From the NCBI GenBank assembly GCA_949372955.1, contig CASIAX010000026.1:13358-77357 (forward strand): a stretch of DNA of 64,000 nt, read 5' to 3'. Below are positions 50,438 to 59,174 of this stretch, one piece after another. The notes under the pieces are model-generated. The model had not been told where the DNA came from and did no database searches. It saw only the letters and a list, made by a program, of their open reading frames with translations. Source of the stretch: SGZJ01 sp949372955. GTDB taxonomy: Bacteria; Bacteroidota; Bacteroidia; Flavobacteriales; Flavobacteriaceae. Position 1 is the stretch's first letter, and the number at the start of each line of letters is the position of its first letter. The translations under genes and the position numbers were made by a program.

Positions 50438-51682
50438 TTATAAATCAAATTGTTTAATTTTTCTATATAAAGTTCTTTCACTAATTCCGAGTTCTTCAGC
50501 AGCTAATTTCCTCTTTCCATCATGTCGTTCAAGTGATTTTTTGATAAGCTCTAACTCCTTCTCATGTAAAGATAATGTTTCTGATGAATTTAATTCTTGC
50601 ACATATTGATAATTATTATCCTTAATAACCTCAATCTCTTTTGAGTTATTGTTCTTAACGTTAATTGTTTGATGGGTTTCACTTTCTTTTCTTTCCTCGT
50701 AAATTTTTTGAATTAGGTTTTCATTATTTTTTTGAAACTCTGACATGTTATCATTTTTCATGAGCTCCATAGTTAGTTTTTTCAAATCATTTAAATCGTT
50801 TTTCATATCAAACAAGACCTTGTATAATATTTCACGTTCATTACTAAAATCACTTGTGCTTTGTTTCTTTTTTATTAGTGCTGGTAAATTTGATTTTTGA
50901 CTATTTGGTAAATAATTTATTAATGTAATTTTATCAATATTTCTTTCACGCTCCAAAACAGATATTTGTTCAGCTACATTTTTAAGTTGTCTTATATTAC
51001 CATTCCATGGGTAGTTTATTAAAACTTCTAATGCAGCTTCCTCAATTCTAATAGACGGCATTTTATATTTTAATGCAAAATCACTTGAAAACTTTCTGAA
51101 AAGCAAGTGGATATCTTCTTTTCTGTCTCTTAGGGCGGGTAGTTTTATTTCTACTGTACTTAGTCTGTAATATAAATCTTCTCTAAATTTATTTTCTTTA
51201 ATTGCCTCGTACATATCAAGGTTTGTGGCTGCAACAATTCTAATATTAGTCTTTTGAACCTTACTAGAACCTACTTTTATAAATTCTCCATTTTCTAAAA
51301 CTCGTAACAAACGTACTTGAGTTGTAAGAGGAAGTTCACCAACTTCATCTAAAAAAATTGTACCGCCATCAGCTACTTCAAAATATCCTTTTCTTTCACT
51401 TGTAGCACCTGTAAAAGCACCTTTTTCATGGCCAAACAATTCACTATCAATAGTTCCTTCCGGAATTGCACCACAATTTACAGCAATATATTTGGCATGT
51501 TTTCTGTGAGAAAACTGATGTGTTATTTTTGGAATACTCTCTTTTCCAACCCCACTTTCACCAGTTACTAAAACTGAAATATCTGTGGGTGCGACCTTTA
51601 GAGCTTTTTCAAGTGCTCTGTTTAAAATTGGATCGTTACCAATTATTCCAAATCTCTGTTTTATTGCCTGAATTGATTCCAT
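50438..51682 (-). CDS. Sigma-54-dependent activator without a sensor domain
   Basis: A 414-residue bacterial enhancer-binding protein. The AAA+ domain begins almost at the N-terminus: Walker A GESGVGKE (41-48), the sigma-54-contacting GAFTGA loop (88-93), Walker B GTIFLDEVGELP and the sensor-II region. The C-terminus has a Fis-type helix-turn-helix (KRKLAAEELGISERTLYRKI) near 391-411. A polar, partly helical linker of about 120 residues lies between. No receiver, GAF or PAS domain is present, so activity must be set by expression, by a partner protein or by the linker. The gene sits 2 bases after miaB and 9 bases before lptE. Confidence 0.92.
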   Translation of the reverse strand: MESIQAIKQRFGIIGNDPILNRALEKALKVAPTDISVLVTGESGVGKESIPKITHQFSHRKHAKYIAVNCGAIPEGTIDSELFGHEKGAFTGATSERKGYFEVADGGTIFLDEVGELPLTTQVRLLRVLENGEFIKVGSSKVQKTNIRIVAATNLDMYEAIKENKFREDLYYRLSTVEIKLPALRDRKEDIHLLFRKFSSDFALKYKMPSIRIEEAALEVLINYPWNGNIRQLKNVAEQISVLERERNIDKITLINYLPNSQKSNLPALIKKKQSTSDFSNEREILYKVLFDMKNDLNDLKKLTMELMKNDNMSEFQKNNENLIQKIYEERKESETHQTINVKNNNSKEIEVIKDNNYQYVQELNSSETLSLHEKELELIKKSLERHDGKRKLAAEELGISERTLYRKIKQFDL

Positions 51683-51684
51683 AT

Positions 51685-53130
51685 CTAATTGTTTTTTGAA
51701 AATTCAATTGCTTTACCTATTAATGTAGCGCTTGTACAGTTTGTAGTAATTACATTTACAAAATCTCCAATTTTATAATTTTCTTTAGGAAATACTACAA
51801 CTTTATTATGTTCTGTTTTCCCCGCCCATTGTTTGTCTGATTTTTTAGATTGTCTTTCAATTAATACCTCAACCTTTTTATTTAAAAACTCTTTAGTTCT
51901 CTTAAGGCTATGTATTTGTTGAAGATCTACAATCTCTTGTAATCTTTGTTTTTTTACTTTTTCCTCAACATTGTCTTCTAATTTTCTTTCTGCTAAGGTG
52001 CCTGGTCTTTCCGAATATTTATACATAAAGCCAAAAGAATAAACAACCTCTTTCATTAGTGATACCGTATCATTATGATCCTCGTCGGATTCATTCGGGA
52101 AACCCACTATCATATCATGACTTATGGCACAGTCTGGAATTAATTTTTTTATGTTTTTGACTAAGTTTAAATATTCTTCTCTTGAGTGCTGCCTATTCAT
52201 TGCTTTTAATACAGAATTACTTCCGCTTTGTACAGGCAGGTGAATGTGGTTACATATGTTGTCGTATTTCGCCATCAAGCTAATAACATCTAAAGACATA
52301 TCTTGGGGATTAGAAGTAGAGAACCTTATTCTAATTTTTGGCTGTGTGATTGCACATAATTCTAATAGTTTTGCAAAACCTATTGAGCTTACTTTTTGTA
52401 TTTCAGAAGCTTTGGTAAAATCTTTTTTCATACCCCCTCCATACCAAAGGTAGCTATCTACATTTTGCCCTAAAAGAGTTATTTCTTTAAACCCTTTTGC
52501 TGCTAAATCATTTAATTCGTCTATTATACTCTGCGGATCTCTGCTTCTTTCTCTACCTCTAGTAAAAGGAACTACGCAAAATGTACACATATTATCACAG
52601 CCTCGTGTTATTGAGATAAATGCAGAAACTCCATTTGAGTTTAGTCTTACTGGACTTATGTCTCCGTAAGTCTCATCTTTGGATAAAAGAACATTTATTG
52701 CATTCCTTCCAGTATCAACTTCTTCCAATAAATTAGGTAAGTCTTTATAGGCATCAGGTCCTACAACTAAATCTACAATTTTTTCCTCTTCTAAAAACTT
52801 ATGTTTTAATCTTTCAGCCATACAGCCCAAGACCCCCACTTTCATTTTAGGGTTATTTTTTTTTAAAGAATTATATTTTTCAAGTCTTTTTCTAACAGTT
52901 TGCTCAGCTTTATCTCTAATAGAGCAAGTATTTACAAGTATTAATTCAGCCTCTTCAATTGTATCTGTGGTATTATATCCTTTTTCAGATAGTATTGAAG
53001 CTACAATTTCGCTATCACTAAAATTCATTGCACATCCAAAACTTTCTATATATAATTTCTTATCGTTCTTAATTACCTTCTTAGTATTTAGAACCTCACC
53101 TTGTCTTTTTTCTTCTAATAATTTATCCAC
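51685..53130 (-). CDS. miaB: tRNA-2-methylthio-N6-isopentenyladenosine synthase
   Basis: A radical-SAM methylthiotransferase acting on i6A37 of tRNAs. The 481-residue protein has the N-terminal UPF0004 domain with three cluster cysteines (ESFGCAMNFSDSE, VNTCSIRDKAE, LGCMAERL), then the radical-SAM motif CDNMCTFC with PFTRGRERSR, and a C-terminal TRAM domain (VLIERQSKKS, WAGKTEHNKVVVF). It is the first gene of the leftward run to secG or groEL and is divergent from topA, with a good promoter upstream. Confidence 0.96.
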   Translation of the reverse strand: MDKLLEEKRQGEVLNTKKVIKNDKKLYIESFGCAMNFSDSEIVASILSEKGYNTTDTIEEAELILVNTCSIRDKAEQTVRKRLEKYNSLKKNNPKMKVGVLGCMAERLKHKFLEEEKIVDLVVGPDAYKDLPNLLEEVDTGRNAINVLLSKDETYGDISPVRLNSNGVSAFISITRGCDNMCTFCVVPFTRGRERSRDPQSIIDELNDLAAKGFKEITLLGQNVDSYLWYGGGMKKDFTKASEIQKVSSIGFAKLLELCAITQPKIRIRFSTSNPQDMSLDVISLMAKYDNICNHIHLPVQSGSNSVLKAMNRQHSREEYLNLVKNIKKLIPDCAISHDMIVGFPNESDEDHNDTVSLMKEVVYSFGFMYKYSERPGTLAERKLEDNVEEKVKKQRLQEIVDLQQIHSLKRTKEFLNKKVEVLIERQSKKSDKQWAGKTEHNKVVVFPKENYKIGDFVNVITTNCTSATLIGKAIEFSKNN

Positions 53131-53162
53131 AGATAATTAAATGTTACTATTTATATAGTTTA

Positions 53163-53194
53163 CAAATATACTATTTAATTTATCTTATGACAAA
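53163..53194 (-). promoter_or_regulatory. Promoter of miaB (both boxes)
   Basis: On the minus strand the -7 box TATATTTG (53170-53163) is preceded, after 20 bases, by TTTG (53194-53191). Both agree exactly with the Bacteroidota consensus TTTG-N19-21-TAnnTTTG. The -33 box lies inside a perfect palindrome (53187-53201). Confidence 0.65.
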
Positions 53195-53201
53195 TTGTCA
53201 T
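53187..53201. repeat. Perfect palindrome overlapping the miaB -33 box
   Basis: ATGACAAATTGTCAT is a perfect 7-base inverted repeat around one central base. Its position over the miaB -33 element makes it a candidate operator. The binding protein is unknown. Confidence 0.5.
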
Positions 53202-53250
53202 ATTAAAAAATTAAATATTAATTAGTTAAATAATTAGCCGATTTATCATG

Positions 53251-53267
53251 GTCAATTAACTATTGAC
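53251..53267. repeat. Second inverted repeat in the miaB-topA gap
   Basis: GTCAAT (53251-53256) and ATTGAC (53262-53267) form a 6-base inverted repeat with a 5-base spacer. It lies 46 bases upstream of the topA promoter box and resembles part of the palindrome at 53187-53201. Confidence 0.35.
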
Positions 53268-53312
53268 AAGTAATTTTTATTTTTCAAAATATATTTATAT
53301 AAAAAATTCTTC

Positions 53313-53320
53313 TACATTTG
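53313..53320 (+). promoter_or_regulatory. Promoter of topA
   Basis: TACATTTG is an exact match to TAnnTTTG, 20 bases before the ATG at 53341. It supports that ATG over an earlier in-frame TTG at 53263, which would lie upstream of the promoter. Confidence 0.6.
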
Positions 53321-53340
53321 TACTTCTTAAATTTATAAAT

Positions 53341-55809
53341 ATGGCAAAGAATTTAGTAATAGTTGAGTCCCCTGCAAAAGCAAAAACAATAGAAAAATTT
53401 TTAGGTAAAGATTTTGTTGTTGCTTCTAGTTTTGGTCATATTTCTGATTTACCTTCTAAAGAATTAGGTGTTGATGTCGAAGGAGATTTTACTCCTAGCT
53501 ATGAAGTTTCTCAAGATAAAAAAGCTATTGTTAAAAATTTAAGAGACTTAGCTAAGAAGTCAGAAATGGTTTGGCTTGCTAGTGATGAGGACAGAGAAGG
53601 AGAGGCAATTGCTTGGCACCTTTTTAATTCCCTTAAACTAAAAGAAAATAGTACTAAACGAATAGTTTTTCATGAAATAACAGAAACAGCCATAAAAAAG
53701 GCTGTAGATAATCCAAGAAAAATTGACTATAACTTGGTAGATGCTCAACAAGCGAGAAGAGTTTTAGATAGAATAGTTGGTTATGAATTATCGCCTGTTT
53801 TATGGAGAAAAATTAGAAGTGGCTTGTCTGCCGGTAGAGTTCAATCTGTTTCTGTACGATTAATTGTTGAAAAGGAACGTGAAATATTAGGATTTACCCC
53901 TGTTTCTTCTTACAAGATAGACTGTGAGTTTGAGACCTTAGATGGTGCTCCATTTAAAGCTAGACTTTCTAAGTCATTTAACTCAAAAGAGGATGCGTTA
54001 GTTTTCTTAAATAAAAATATTAACTCTAAATTTTCTATTAAAAGCTTAGAAAAAAAACCAACTAAAAAAACCCCAGCTCCACCATTTACTACATCGACTT
54101 TACAACAAGAGGCGTCCAGAAAATTATATTTTTCTGTTACCAAAACTATGACATTAGCTCAAAGACTTTATGAAGCAGGATTAATAACTTACATGAGAAC
54201 TGATAGTGTTAATTTGTCTAATGATGCTAAAGAAGGAGCTAAAAATGAAATCATAGATTCATACGGCGATAAATATTCACACCCAAGGACTTTTAAAGGA
54301 AAAATAAAAGGTGCTCAAGATGCTCACGAAGCTATTAGACCTACTGATTTTTCAATAAACTCTGTGAATATTGATAGAGATCAATCTAGGTTATATGATT
54401 TGATCTGGAAAAGATCTATTTCTTCTCAAATGTCAGATGCAAGCCTTGAAAGAACAAATGTTAAAATCCAATCTGATAAACATCAAGAGTTATTTGTATC
54501 CAATGGTGAGGTAATTAAATTTGATGGGTTTTTAAAAGTATACATGGAAAGTACAGATGAGGAAAATCAAGAAAAAGATGATTTATTACCAAGTCTAACA
54601 ATAAATCAGTCACTTGAAAATAACTATATTAATGCTACCCAAAGATTTTCTAGACCTCCTTACAGATATACTGAAGCATCTCTTGTTAAAAAACTTGAGG
54701 AGTTAGGTATTGGTCGTCCATCTACATATGCTCCAACAATATCAACAATACAAAACAGAGGGTATGTTGAAAAAGGAATGGTTGAGGGAAATAGCAGAAA
54801 TTATTCACAAATATCTCTTATTAATAATTCTGTACAAGAAAAAGACTTAAGCGAGAAACATGGATCTGATAAAGGGAAATTAGTCCCAACTGATATAGGT
54901 ATTATTGTGACAGATTTTTTAGTAGAGCATTTTGAAAATATTTTAGATTATAACTTTACTGCTAAAGTTGAGCAGAATTTTGATGAAATTGCTGATGGAA
55001 AAAAAGAGTGGAAAGATATGATGAAGTCTTTTTATAAAGACTTTCACCCTGTGGTTTTGGATGTAAAAGAAAATGCGGAGAGGGAATCTGGTCAAAGGAA
55101 ACTTGGTATTCATCCTGAGACTAAAAGAGATGTAAGTGTTCGATTAGGTAAATTTGGACCTATGGTTCAAATTGGGAATGTAGAAGATGAAGAAAAGCCT
55201 TTATTCGCTAGCCTTTCACCAGAAATGCAACTTAGTTCTGTAACCCTAGAAGAAGCATTAGACTTATTTGAACTTCCTAAATTGTTGGGGAGTTATGAAG
55301 ATGAAGAAATTCATGTAAATAATGGAAGGTTTGGCCCATATGTAAAACATGGTGATAAATTCATTTCTCTTCCTAAAGGTATTGCACCTTTATCAGTTTC
55401 TTTAAAAGAATCCATTGAATTCATACTAGAAAAACAAAAAGCGGATGCTCCAATAGCAACTTATAACGATTTGCCTGTTCAAAAAGGAAAAGGAAGGTTT
55501 GGACCATTTATTAAATGGAATAATACTTTTATCAATGTCAATAAAAAGTACGATTGGGATAACTTATCTCAAGCTGAAATAGTAGAGTTAATTGAGACCA
55601 AAATTCAAAAAGATATTGATAAAGTGATCTATGACTGGACCGAAGATAAAATTAAGGTTGAAAAAGCAAGATGGGGTAGATTTAATATAATTTCAGGTAA
55701 GGTGAAAATAGAGTTACCTAAAACTTTTGATATTGAAAAATTAACTCTTGAAGATGCTAAAGACAAAATAGCCAAACTTTCTAAGAAAAAATCTAAAAGT
55801 AAAAAGTAA
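53341..55809 (+). CDS. topA: DNA topoisomerase I
   Basis: A type IA topoisomerase that relaxes negative supercoils. The product is 822 residues, from an ATG that gives the standard start MAKNLVIVESPAKAKTIEKFL. The TOPRIM domain has the acidic DxDxE-type cluster in ASDEDREGEAIAWHL. The catalytic tyrosine is Tyr284 in LITYMRTDS, with QQARRVLDRIVGYELSPVLW and GRPSTYAPTIS also present. The C-terminus has Toprim_Crpt-like repeats (GRFGPYVKHGDKFISLPKG, GRFGPFIKWNNTFINV) instead of Cys4 zinc fingers, and a Lys/Ser tail. It is followed after 3 bases by the arginase-fold gene, which therefore belongs to its transcript. Confidence 0.96.
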   Translation: MAKNLVIVESPAKAKTIEKFLGKDFVVASSFGHISDLPSKELGVDVEGDFTPSYEVSQDKKAIVKNLRDLAKKSEMVWLASDEDREGEAIAWHLFNSLKLKENSTKRIVFHEITETAIKKAVDNPRKIDYNLVDAQQARRVLDRIVGYELSPVLWRKIRSGLSAGRVQSVSVRLIVEKEREILGFTPVSSYKIDCEFETLDGAPFKARLSKSFNSKEDALVFLNKNINSKFSIKSLEKKPTKKTPAPPFTTSTLQQEASRKLYFSVTKTMTLAQRLYEAGLITYMRTDSVNLSNDAKEGAKNEIIDSYGDKYSHPRTFKGKIKGAQDAHEAIRPTDFSINSVNIDRDQSRLYDLIWKRSISSQMSDASLERTNVKIQSDKHQELFVSNGEVIKFDGFLKVYMESTDEENQEKDDLLPSLTINQSLENNYINATQRFSRPPYRYTEASLVKKLEELGIGRPSTYAPTISTIQNRGYVEKGMVEGNSRNYSQISLINNSVQEKDLSEKHGSDKGKLVPTDIGIIVTDFLVEHFENILDYNFTAKVEQNFDEIADGKKEWKDMMKSFYKDFHPVVLDVKENAERESGQRKLGIHPETKRDVSVRLGKFGPMVQIGNVEDEEKPLFASLSPEMQLSSVTLEEALDLFELPKLLGSYEDEEIHVNNGRFGPYVKHGDKFISLPKGIAPLSVSLKESIEFILEKQKADAPIATYNDLPVQKGKGRFGPFIKWNNTFINVNKKYDWDNLSQAEIVELIETKIQKDIDKVIYDWTEDKIKVEKARWGRFNIISGKVKIELPKTFDIEKLTLEDAKDKIAKLSKKKSKSKK

Positions 55810-55812
55810 CTG

Positions 55813-56982
55813 ATGATAGATTATAGCTATTTAAGTCCCGTAGACGATTTGATTTTGTCACACATGAACTTAAATTCCTCTCTAATTTTAGGTAAAAGGA
55901 TTAACATTTATTCTGATGTTTCTGCTCCTTTGGAATTAGATGATGTTGATATCGCTATAATTGGGGTTAATGAATATAGAAATACACACAATTCTGTTGG
56001 AGAAGATTTTTCTTTAAATGAAGTTAGAAAAACTCTCTATAACTTATTTCCTGGAAATTGGTCATTAAATATTTCAGATCTAGGTGATTTACGTCTGGGA
56101 GATACTGTTTCCGACACTTATTTAGCTTTGCAGAGTATAGTTTCAGAACTATTAAAAAACAATATAATTCCAATTATTATTGGTGGAAGTCAAGATATAA
56201 CATATGCGAACTACAGATCTTATGATTACTTAGAGAAGACTGTAAATATTGTAAATATTGATCCTAATTTTGATTTAGGAGATTCTTCAAAGCCAATTAA
56301 AAATAATAGTTATTTGGGTAAGATTATTCTTGATAAACCACATAATTTATTTAATTATTCCACTTTAGGTTACCAGACATATTTTAATTCTCAAGAAGAA
56401 ATTGACCTTATGCAAAAGTTATATTTTGAGGCATATAGACTGGGAGAGTTAAGTAATAATATTCAAAATGTTGAGCCAGTCCTAAGAGATGCTAACATAG
56501 TTACATTGGACTTAAAAAGCGTAAGATCTTCTGAAGTTAGCACTAAACAGAAATTTTCCCCAAATGGCTTTAGTGGAAAAGAAATATGTGCAATTTCAAG
56601 ATATGCAGGTATAAGTAATAAAGTTTCATCGTTTGGAGTTTACGAATATATTCCATCTAATGAAGATGAGGCTACAGAGATGCTAATAGCCCAAGTAATT
56701 TGGTATTTCATTGAAGGTGTTAATTGCCGAGTAATGGATAGTAATTTTTATAATGAGGATGACTTTCAAAAATACACTGTACTTATTGATAATCAAGAAT
56801 TGGTGTTTTTAAAAAGTATAAAATCTTCAAGATGGTGGGTGGAAATTCCATTCTTGCAAAATTCAAATAATAAATTAGAAGAACACTCGTTATTACCATG
56901 TATGCATCAAGATTATATTGATGCTTCCAATGGAATTATACCTGAAAGATGGTTTAAAGCCCAGAAAAAAAATATAATATAA
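55813..56982 (+). CDS. Degenerate arginase/formimidoylglutamase-fold protein
   Basis: A 389-residue protein of the ureohydrolase (arginase) superfamily. Recognisable core segments are VDIAIIGVNEYR, the strand-loop IIPIIIGGSQDITYAN, VNIVNIDPNFDLGD and DANIVTLDLKSVRSSE. The metal ligands of active enzymes are largely lost: GGDHS is GGSQD (His to Gln127), DAHxD is DPNFD (His to Asn152), and the last DxD is DLK (Asp to Lys235). Only Asp150, Asp154 and Asp233 remain. Binuclear manganese catalysis is therefore unlikely. It sits between topA and gldK, a neighbourhood seen in other gliding flavobacteria, so a structural or regulatory role linked to type IX secretion is possible. Function is unknown. 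Confidence 0.8.
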   Translation: MIDYSYLSPVDDLILSHMNLNSSLILGKRINIYSDVSAPLELDDVDIAIIGVNEYRNTHNSVGEDFSLNEVRKTLYNLFPGNWSLNISDLGDLRLGDTVSDTYLALQSIVSELLKNNIIPIIIGGSQDITYANYRSYDYLEKTVNIVNIDPNFDLGDSSKPIKNNSYLGKIILDKPHNLFNYSTLGYQTYFNSQEEIDLMQKLYFEAYRLGELSNNIQNVEPVLRDANIVTLDLKSVRSSEVSTKQKFSPNGFSGKEICAISRYAGISNKVSSFGVYEYIPSNEDEATEMLIAQVIWYFIEGVNCRVMDSNFYNEDDFQKYTVLIDNQELVFLKSIKSSRWWVEIPFLQNSNNKLEEHSLLPCMHQDYIDASNGIIPERWFKAQKKNII

Positions 56983-57060
56983 AGTACACTTTGTATTATG
57001 ATTATGCTGACATTTTTAAAAATGTATATTAAGTATAATTTAACAAAAAAAGAGATTACT

Positions 57061-57068
57061 TATATTTG
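57061..57068 (+). promoter_or_regulatory. Promoter of gldKLMN
   Basis: TATATTTG is an exact match to TAnnTTTG. It lies 57 bases before the gldK ATG at 57126 and overlaps the in-frame upstream TTG-type start, which makes the longer reading unlikely. Confidence 0.6.
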
Positions 57069-57125
57069 TATATTAGAAATTATATAGATAAGTTTACGTG
57101 CTTTAATAAATTACAAGCAAAAAAT

Positions 57126-58568
57126 ATGAAGAATATTATCTTAAAAACCGCTTTATTATTCATTTTGATGAGTTGTGGCTCTACAGATAAAGGTGAGTTA
57201 GTTGGGGTTAAAGGAAAAAAATATTTCTCTGAAAAACCCTATGGAATGGCTCTGATCCCTGGAGGTTCATTTATCATGGGTAAGTCTGATGATGATATTG
57301 CTGGAATTAATGATGCTCCTACAAAAACAGTTACTGTCAGATCATTTTATATGGATGAAACGGAAATTACTAATTCAGAATACAGACAATTTGTTTATTG
57401 GGTTAGAGATTCCATTTTAAGAACAAAATTAGCTGAGGAAGCTGAATACTCTGATGCAGATCTAGAAGGAGAGGGAATTGCTCAGTATGCTTACAAAGAT
57501 GCAGATACATCTGATTTAGGGGTTTACCAAAAATGGAAAAAAGAAAATACATTTGATAATAGACCATTAAATTGGGATGTTGATTTAATCTTGGATAGAA
57601 ATGATTATCCAGATGACACCTATTTAGAGGTGGTTGAAGGTATGTTTATGGACGAAGATGAGGTGTTTAACGACGTAAGGACTTGGGATGTTAAACAGTT
57701 TAAGTTTAAATATAAAGATAGTAGGGTAGCTGAATACCTTGAAGTTAAAGAAGACTTAGTTAATCAGCTCGCAAATGATAACCCTCCTATTCTAAATCCA
57801 ACAGATGAAGAATTAGAGTTGTTGTTTGACGGATTTAAAAGATCAAATTTCATAACAGATGAAGTGTTAGAGGTATATCCTGACACTACGGTCTGGATAA
57901 CGGATTTTAAATATTCTTATAACGAACCAATGCATAACGATTATTTCTGGCATGATGCATATAATGATTATCCTGTAGTTGGAATTTCATGGAAGCAAGC
58001 TAAGGCTTTTTGTGAATGGAGAACTATGAAAAAAAATGCATTTCAAAAAACTAAGAATAAAGACCTAGTTCCTGAGTTTAGACTTCCTACCGAAGCTGAA
58101 TGGGAGTATGCAGCTAGAGGTGGACTACAAGGAGCTTCGTTTCCTTGGGGAGGACCTTACACTAAAAATGATAGAGGATGTTTTATGGCTAACTTCAAAC
58201 CCATGCGTGGAGATTATGCAGTTGACCAAGCATTATATACAGTAGAAGGAGACGCATATGATGCTAATGATTATGGCCTTTTCAATATGTCAGGAAATGT
58301 AGCTGAATGGGTTGATTCTTCTTATGAATCAGAAGCATACGATTTCTCATCTACAATGAACCCGAATGTTAATAAAAGATTTAACAAGAAAAAAATCACT
58401 CGTGGTGGTTCTTGGAAGGATGTTAAGTACTTTTTACAAGTTAGTTCTAGAGATTATGAATACGAGGATGTACCTAGAAGTTTTATTGGTTTTAGAACAG
58501 TTCATGATTATTTAGGTACTGATTTAACTGCTAATGCACAAACAAATAGTTCAAGAATAAAAAGATAA
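57126..58568 (+). CDS. gldK: Type IX secretion / gliding lipoprotein GldK
   Basis: GldK is an outer-membrane lipoprotein that forms the periplasmic ring of the type IX secretion system with GldN. The product is 480 residues from the ATG at 57126, which opens a lipoprotein signal with lipobox Cys17 (FILMSCGST). The body is a formylglycine-generating-enzyme (FGE-sulfatase) fold: PYGMALIPGGSFIMGKSDDD, SFYMDETEITNSEYRQFV, FRLPTEAEWEYAARGG, GNVAEWVDSSY and RGGSWKD. Between about 115 and 270 there is an insert typical of GldK. It starts the gldKLMN block with 30-51 base spacers. Confidence 0.95.
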   Translation: MKNIILKTALLFILMSCGSTDKGELVGVKGKKYFSEKPYGMALIPGGSFIMGKSDDDIAGINDAPTKTVTVRSFYMDETEITNSEYRQFVYWVRDSILRTKLAEEAEYSDADLEGEGIAQYAYKDADTSDLGVYQKWKKENTFDNRPLNWDVDLILDRNDYPDDTYLEVVEGMFMDEDEVFNDVRTWDVKQFKFKYKDSRVAEYLEVKEDLVNQLANDNPPILNPTDEELELLFDGFKRSNFITDEVLEVYPDTTVWITDFKYSYNEPMHNDYFWHDAYNDYPVVGISWKQAKAFCEWRTMKKNAFQKTKNKDLVPEFRLPTEAEWEYAARGGLQGASFPWGGPYTKNDRGCFMANFKPMRGDYAVDQALYTVEGDAYDANDYGLFNMSGNVAEWVDSSYESEAYDFSSTMNPNVNKRFNKKKITRGGSWKDVKYFLQVSSRDYEYEDVPRSFIGFRTVHDYLGTDLTANAQTNSSRIKR

Positions 58569-58598
58569 ATAATTAATAATAAATAAAATTTTAAGATT

Positions 58599-59123
58599 AT
58601 GGCAATACCAAAAAAATTCATGAATATGGCATATGGCCTTGGAGCTGCAGTTGTAATTATTGGAGCTCTAATGAAAATTATTCACAAAGATTTAGGTCCA
58701 TTAACTGGTAATGATTTACTTACAATTGGTCTAGTTACGGAGGCTCTTATCTTTGCGCTTTCCGCATTTGATACTCCGGAAGAAGATCCAGATTGGGCCT
58801 TAGTTTATCCAGAACTAGAGGGTGGAGCAAGTTCAGGATCATCGAATGAATCCCCACAAGGTTTATTGTCTAAAAAATTAGATGGAATTTTAAAGGAAGC
58901 TAAAATTGATGCTTCTTTAGTTGGTAGCCTAAGCAATAGTATTAAAGATATGGAGGCGTCTGCAAAATCAGGAGCAGATAGTGCTGATAGTTTAGCTAAA
59001 GTTAATAAAGAATTTGCTGGTAATGCTGATAAGCTTCAAAAGCAAATGGCTTCACTAGCTGCTAACCTTGAATCTTTAAATAATGTTTATGGTGGTGTTT
59101 TAAACGCTATGAATAAAAAATAA
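58599..59123 (+). CDS. gldL: Type IX secretion motor subunit GldL
   Basis: A 174-residue inner-membrane protein. Two membrane helices lie near the N-terminus (about 10-27 AYGLGAAVVIIGALMKII and about 38-55 DLLTIGLVTEALIFALSA). The second carries Glu48, which aligns with the protonatable Glu known to be essential in the F. johnsoniae GldL proton channel. The rest (from about 60) is cytoplasmic and helical. With GldM it forms the proton-driven motor that powers secretion and gliding. Some Ser/Gly-rich residues (GGASSGSSNES) link the parts. Confidence 0.95.
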   Translation: MAIPKKFMNMAYGLGAAVVIIGALMKIIHKDLGPLTGNDLLTIGLVTEALIFALSAFDTPEEDPDWALVYPELEGGASSGSSNESPQGLLSKKLDGILKEAKIDASLVGSLSNSIKDMEASAKSGADSADSLAKVNKEFAGNADKLQKQMASLAANLESLNNVYGGVLNAMNKK

Positions 59124-59174
59124 TAGTTTTATTTTATTTCAAAACCTATTAACAAATAATTAAAAAACACCAAT

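Noticed and set aside
53263..53340. Upstream in-frame TTG extension of topA.
   Set aside because: It would place the start before the TACATTTG promoter box and adds 26 residues unlike any topoisomerase; the ATG at 53341 gives the standard N-terminus.
57066..57125. Upstream in-frame extension of gldK.
   Set aside because: It overlaps the promoter box and would hide the lipoprotein signal, which begins exactly at the ATG at 57126.
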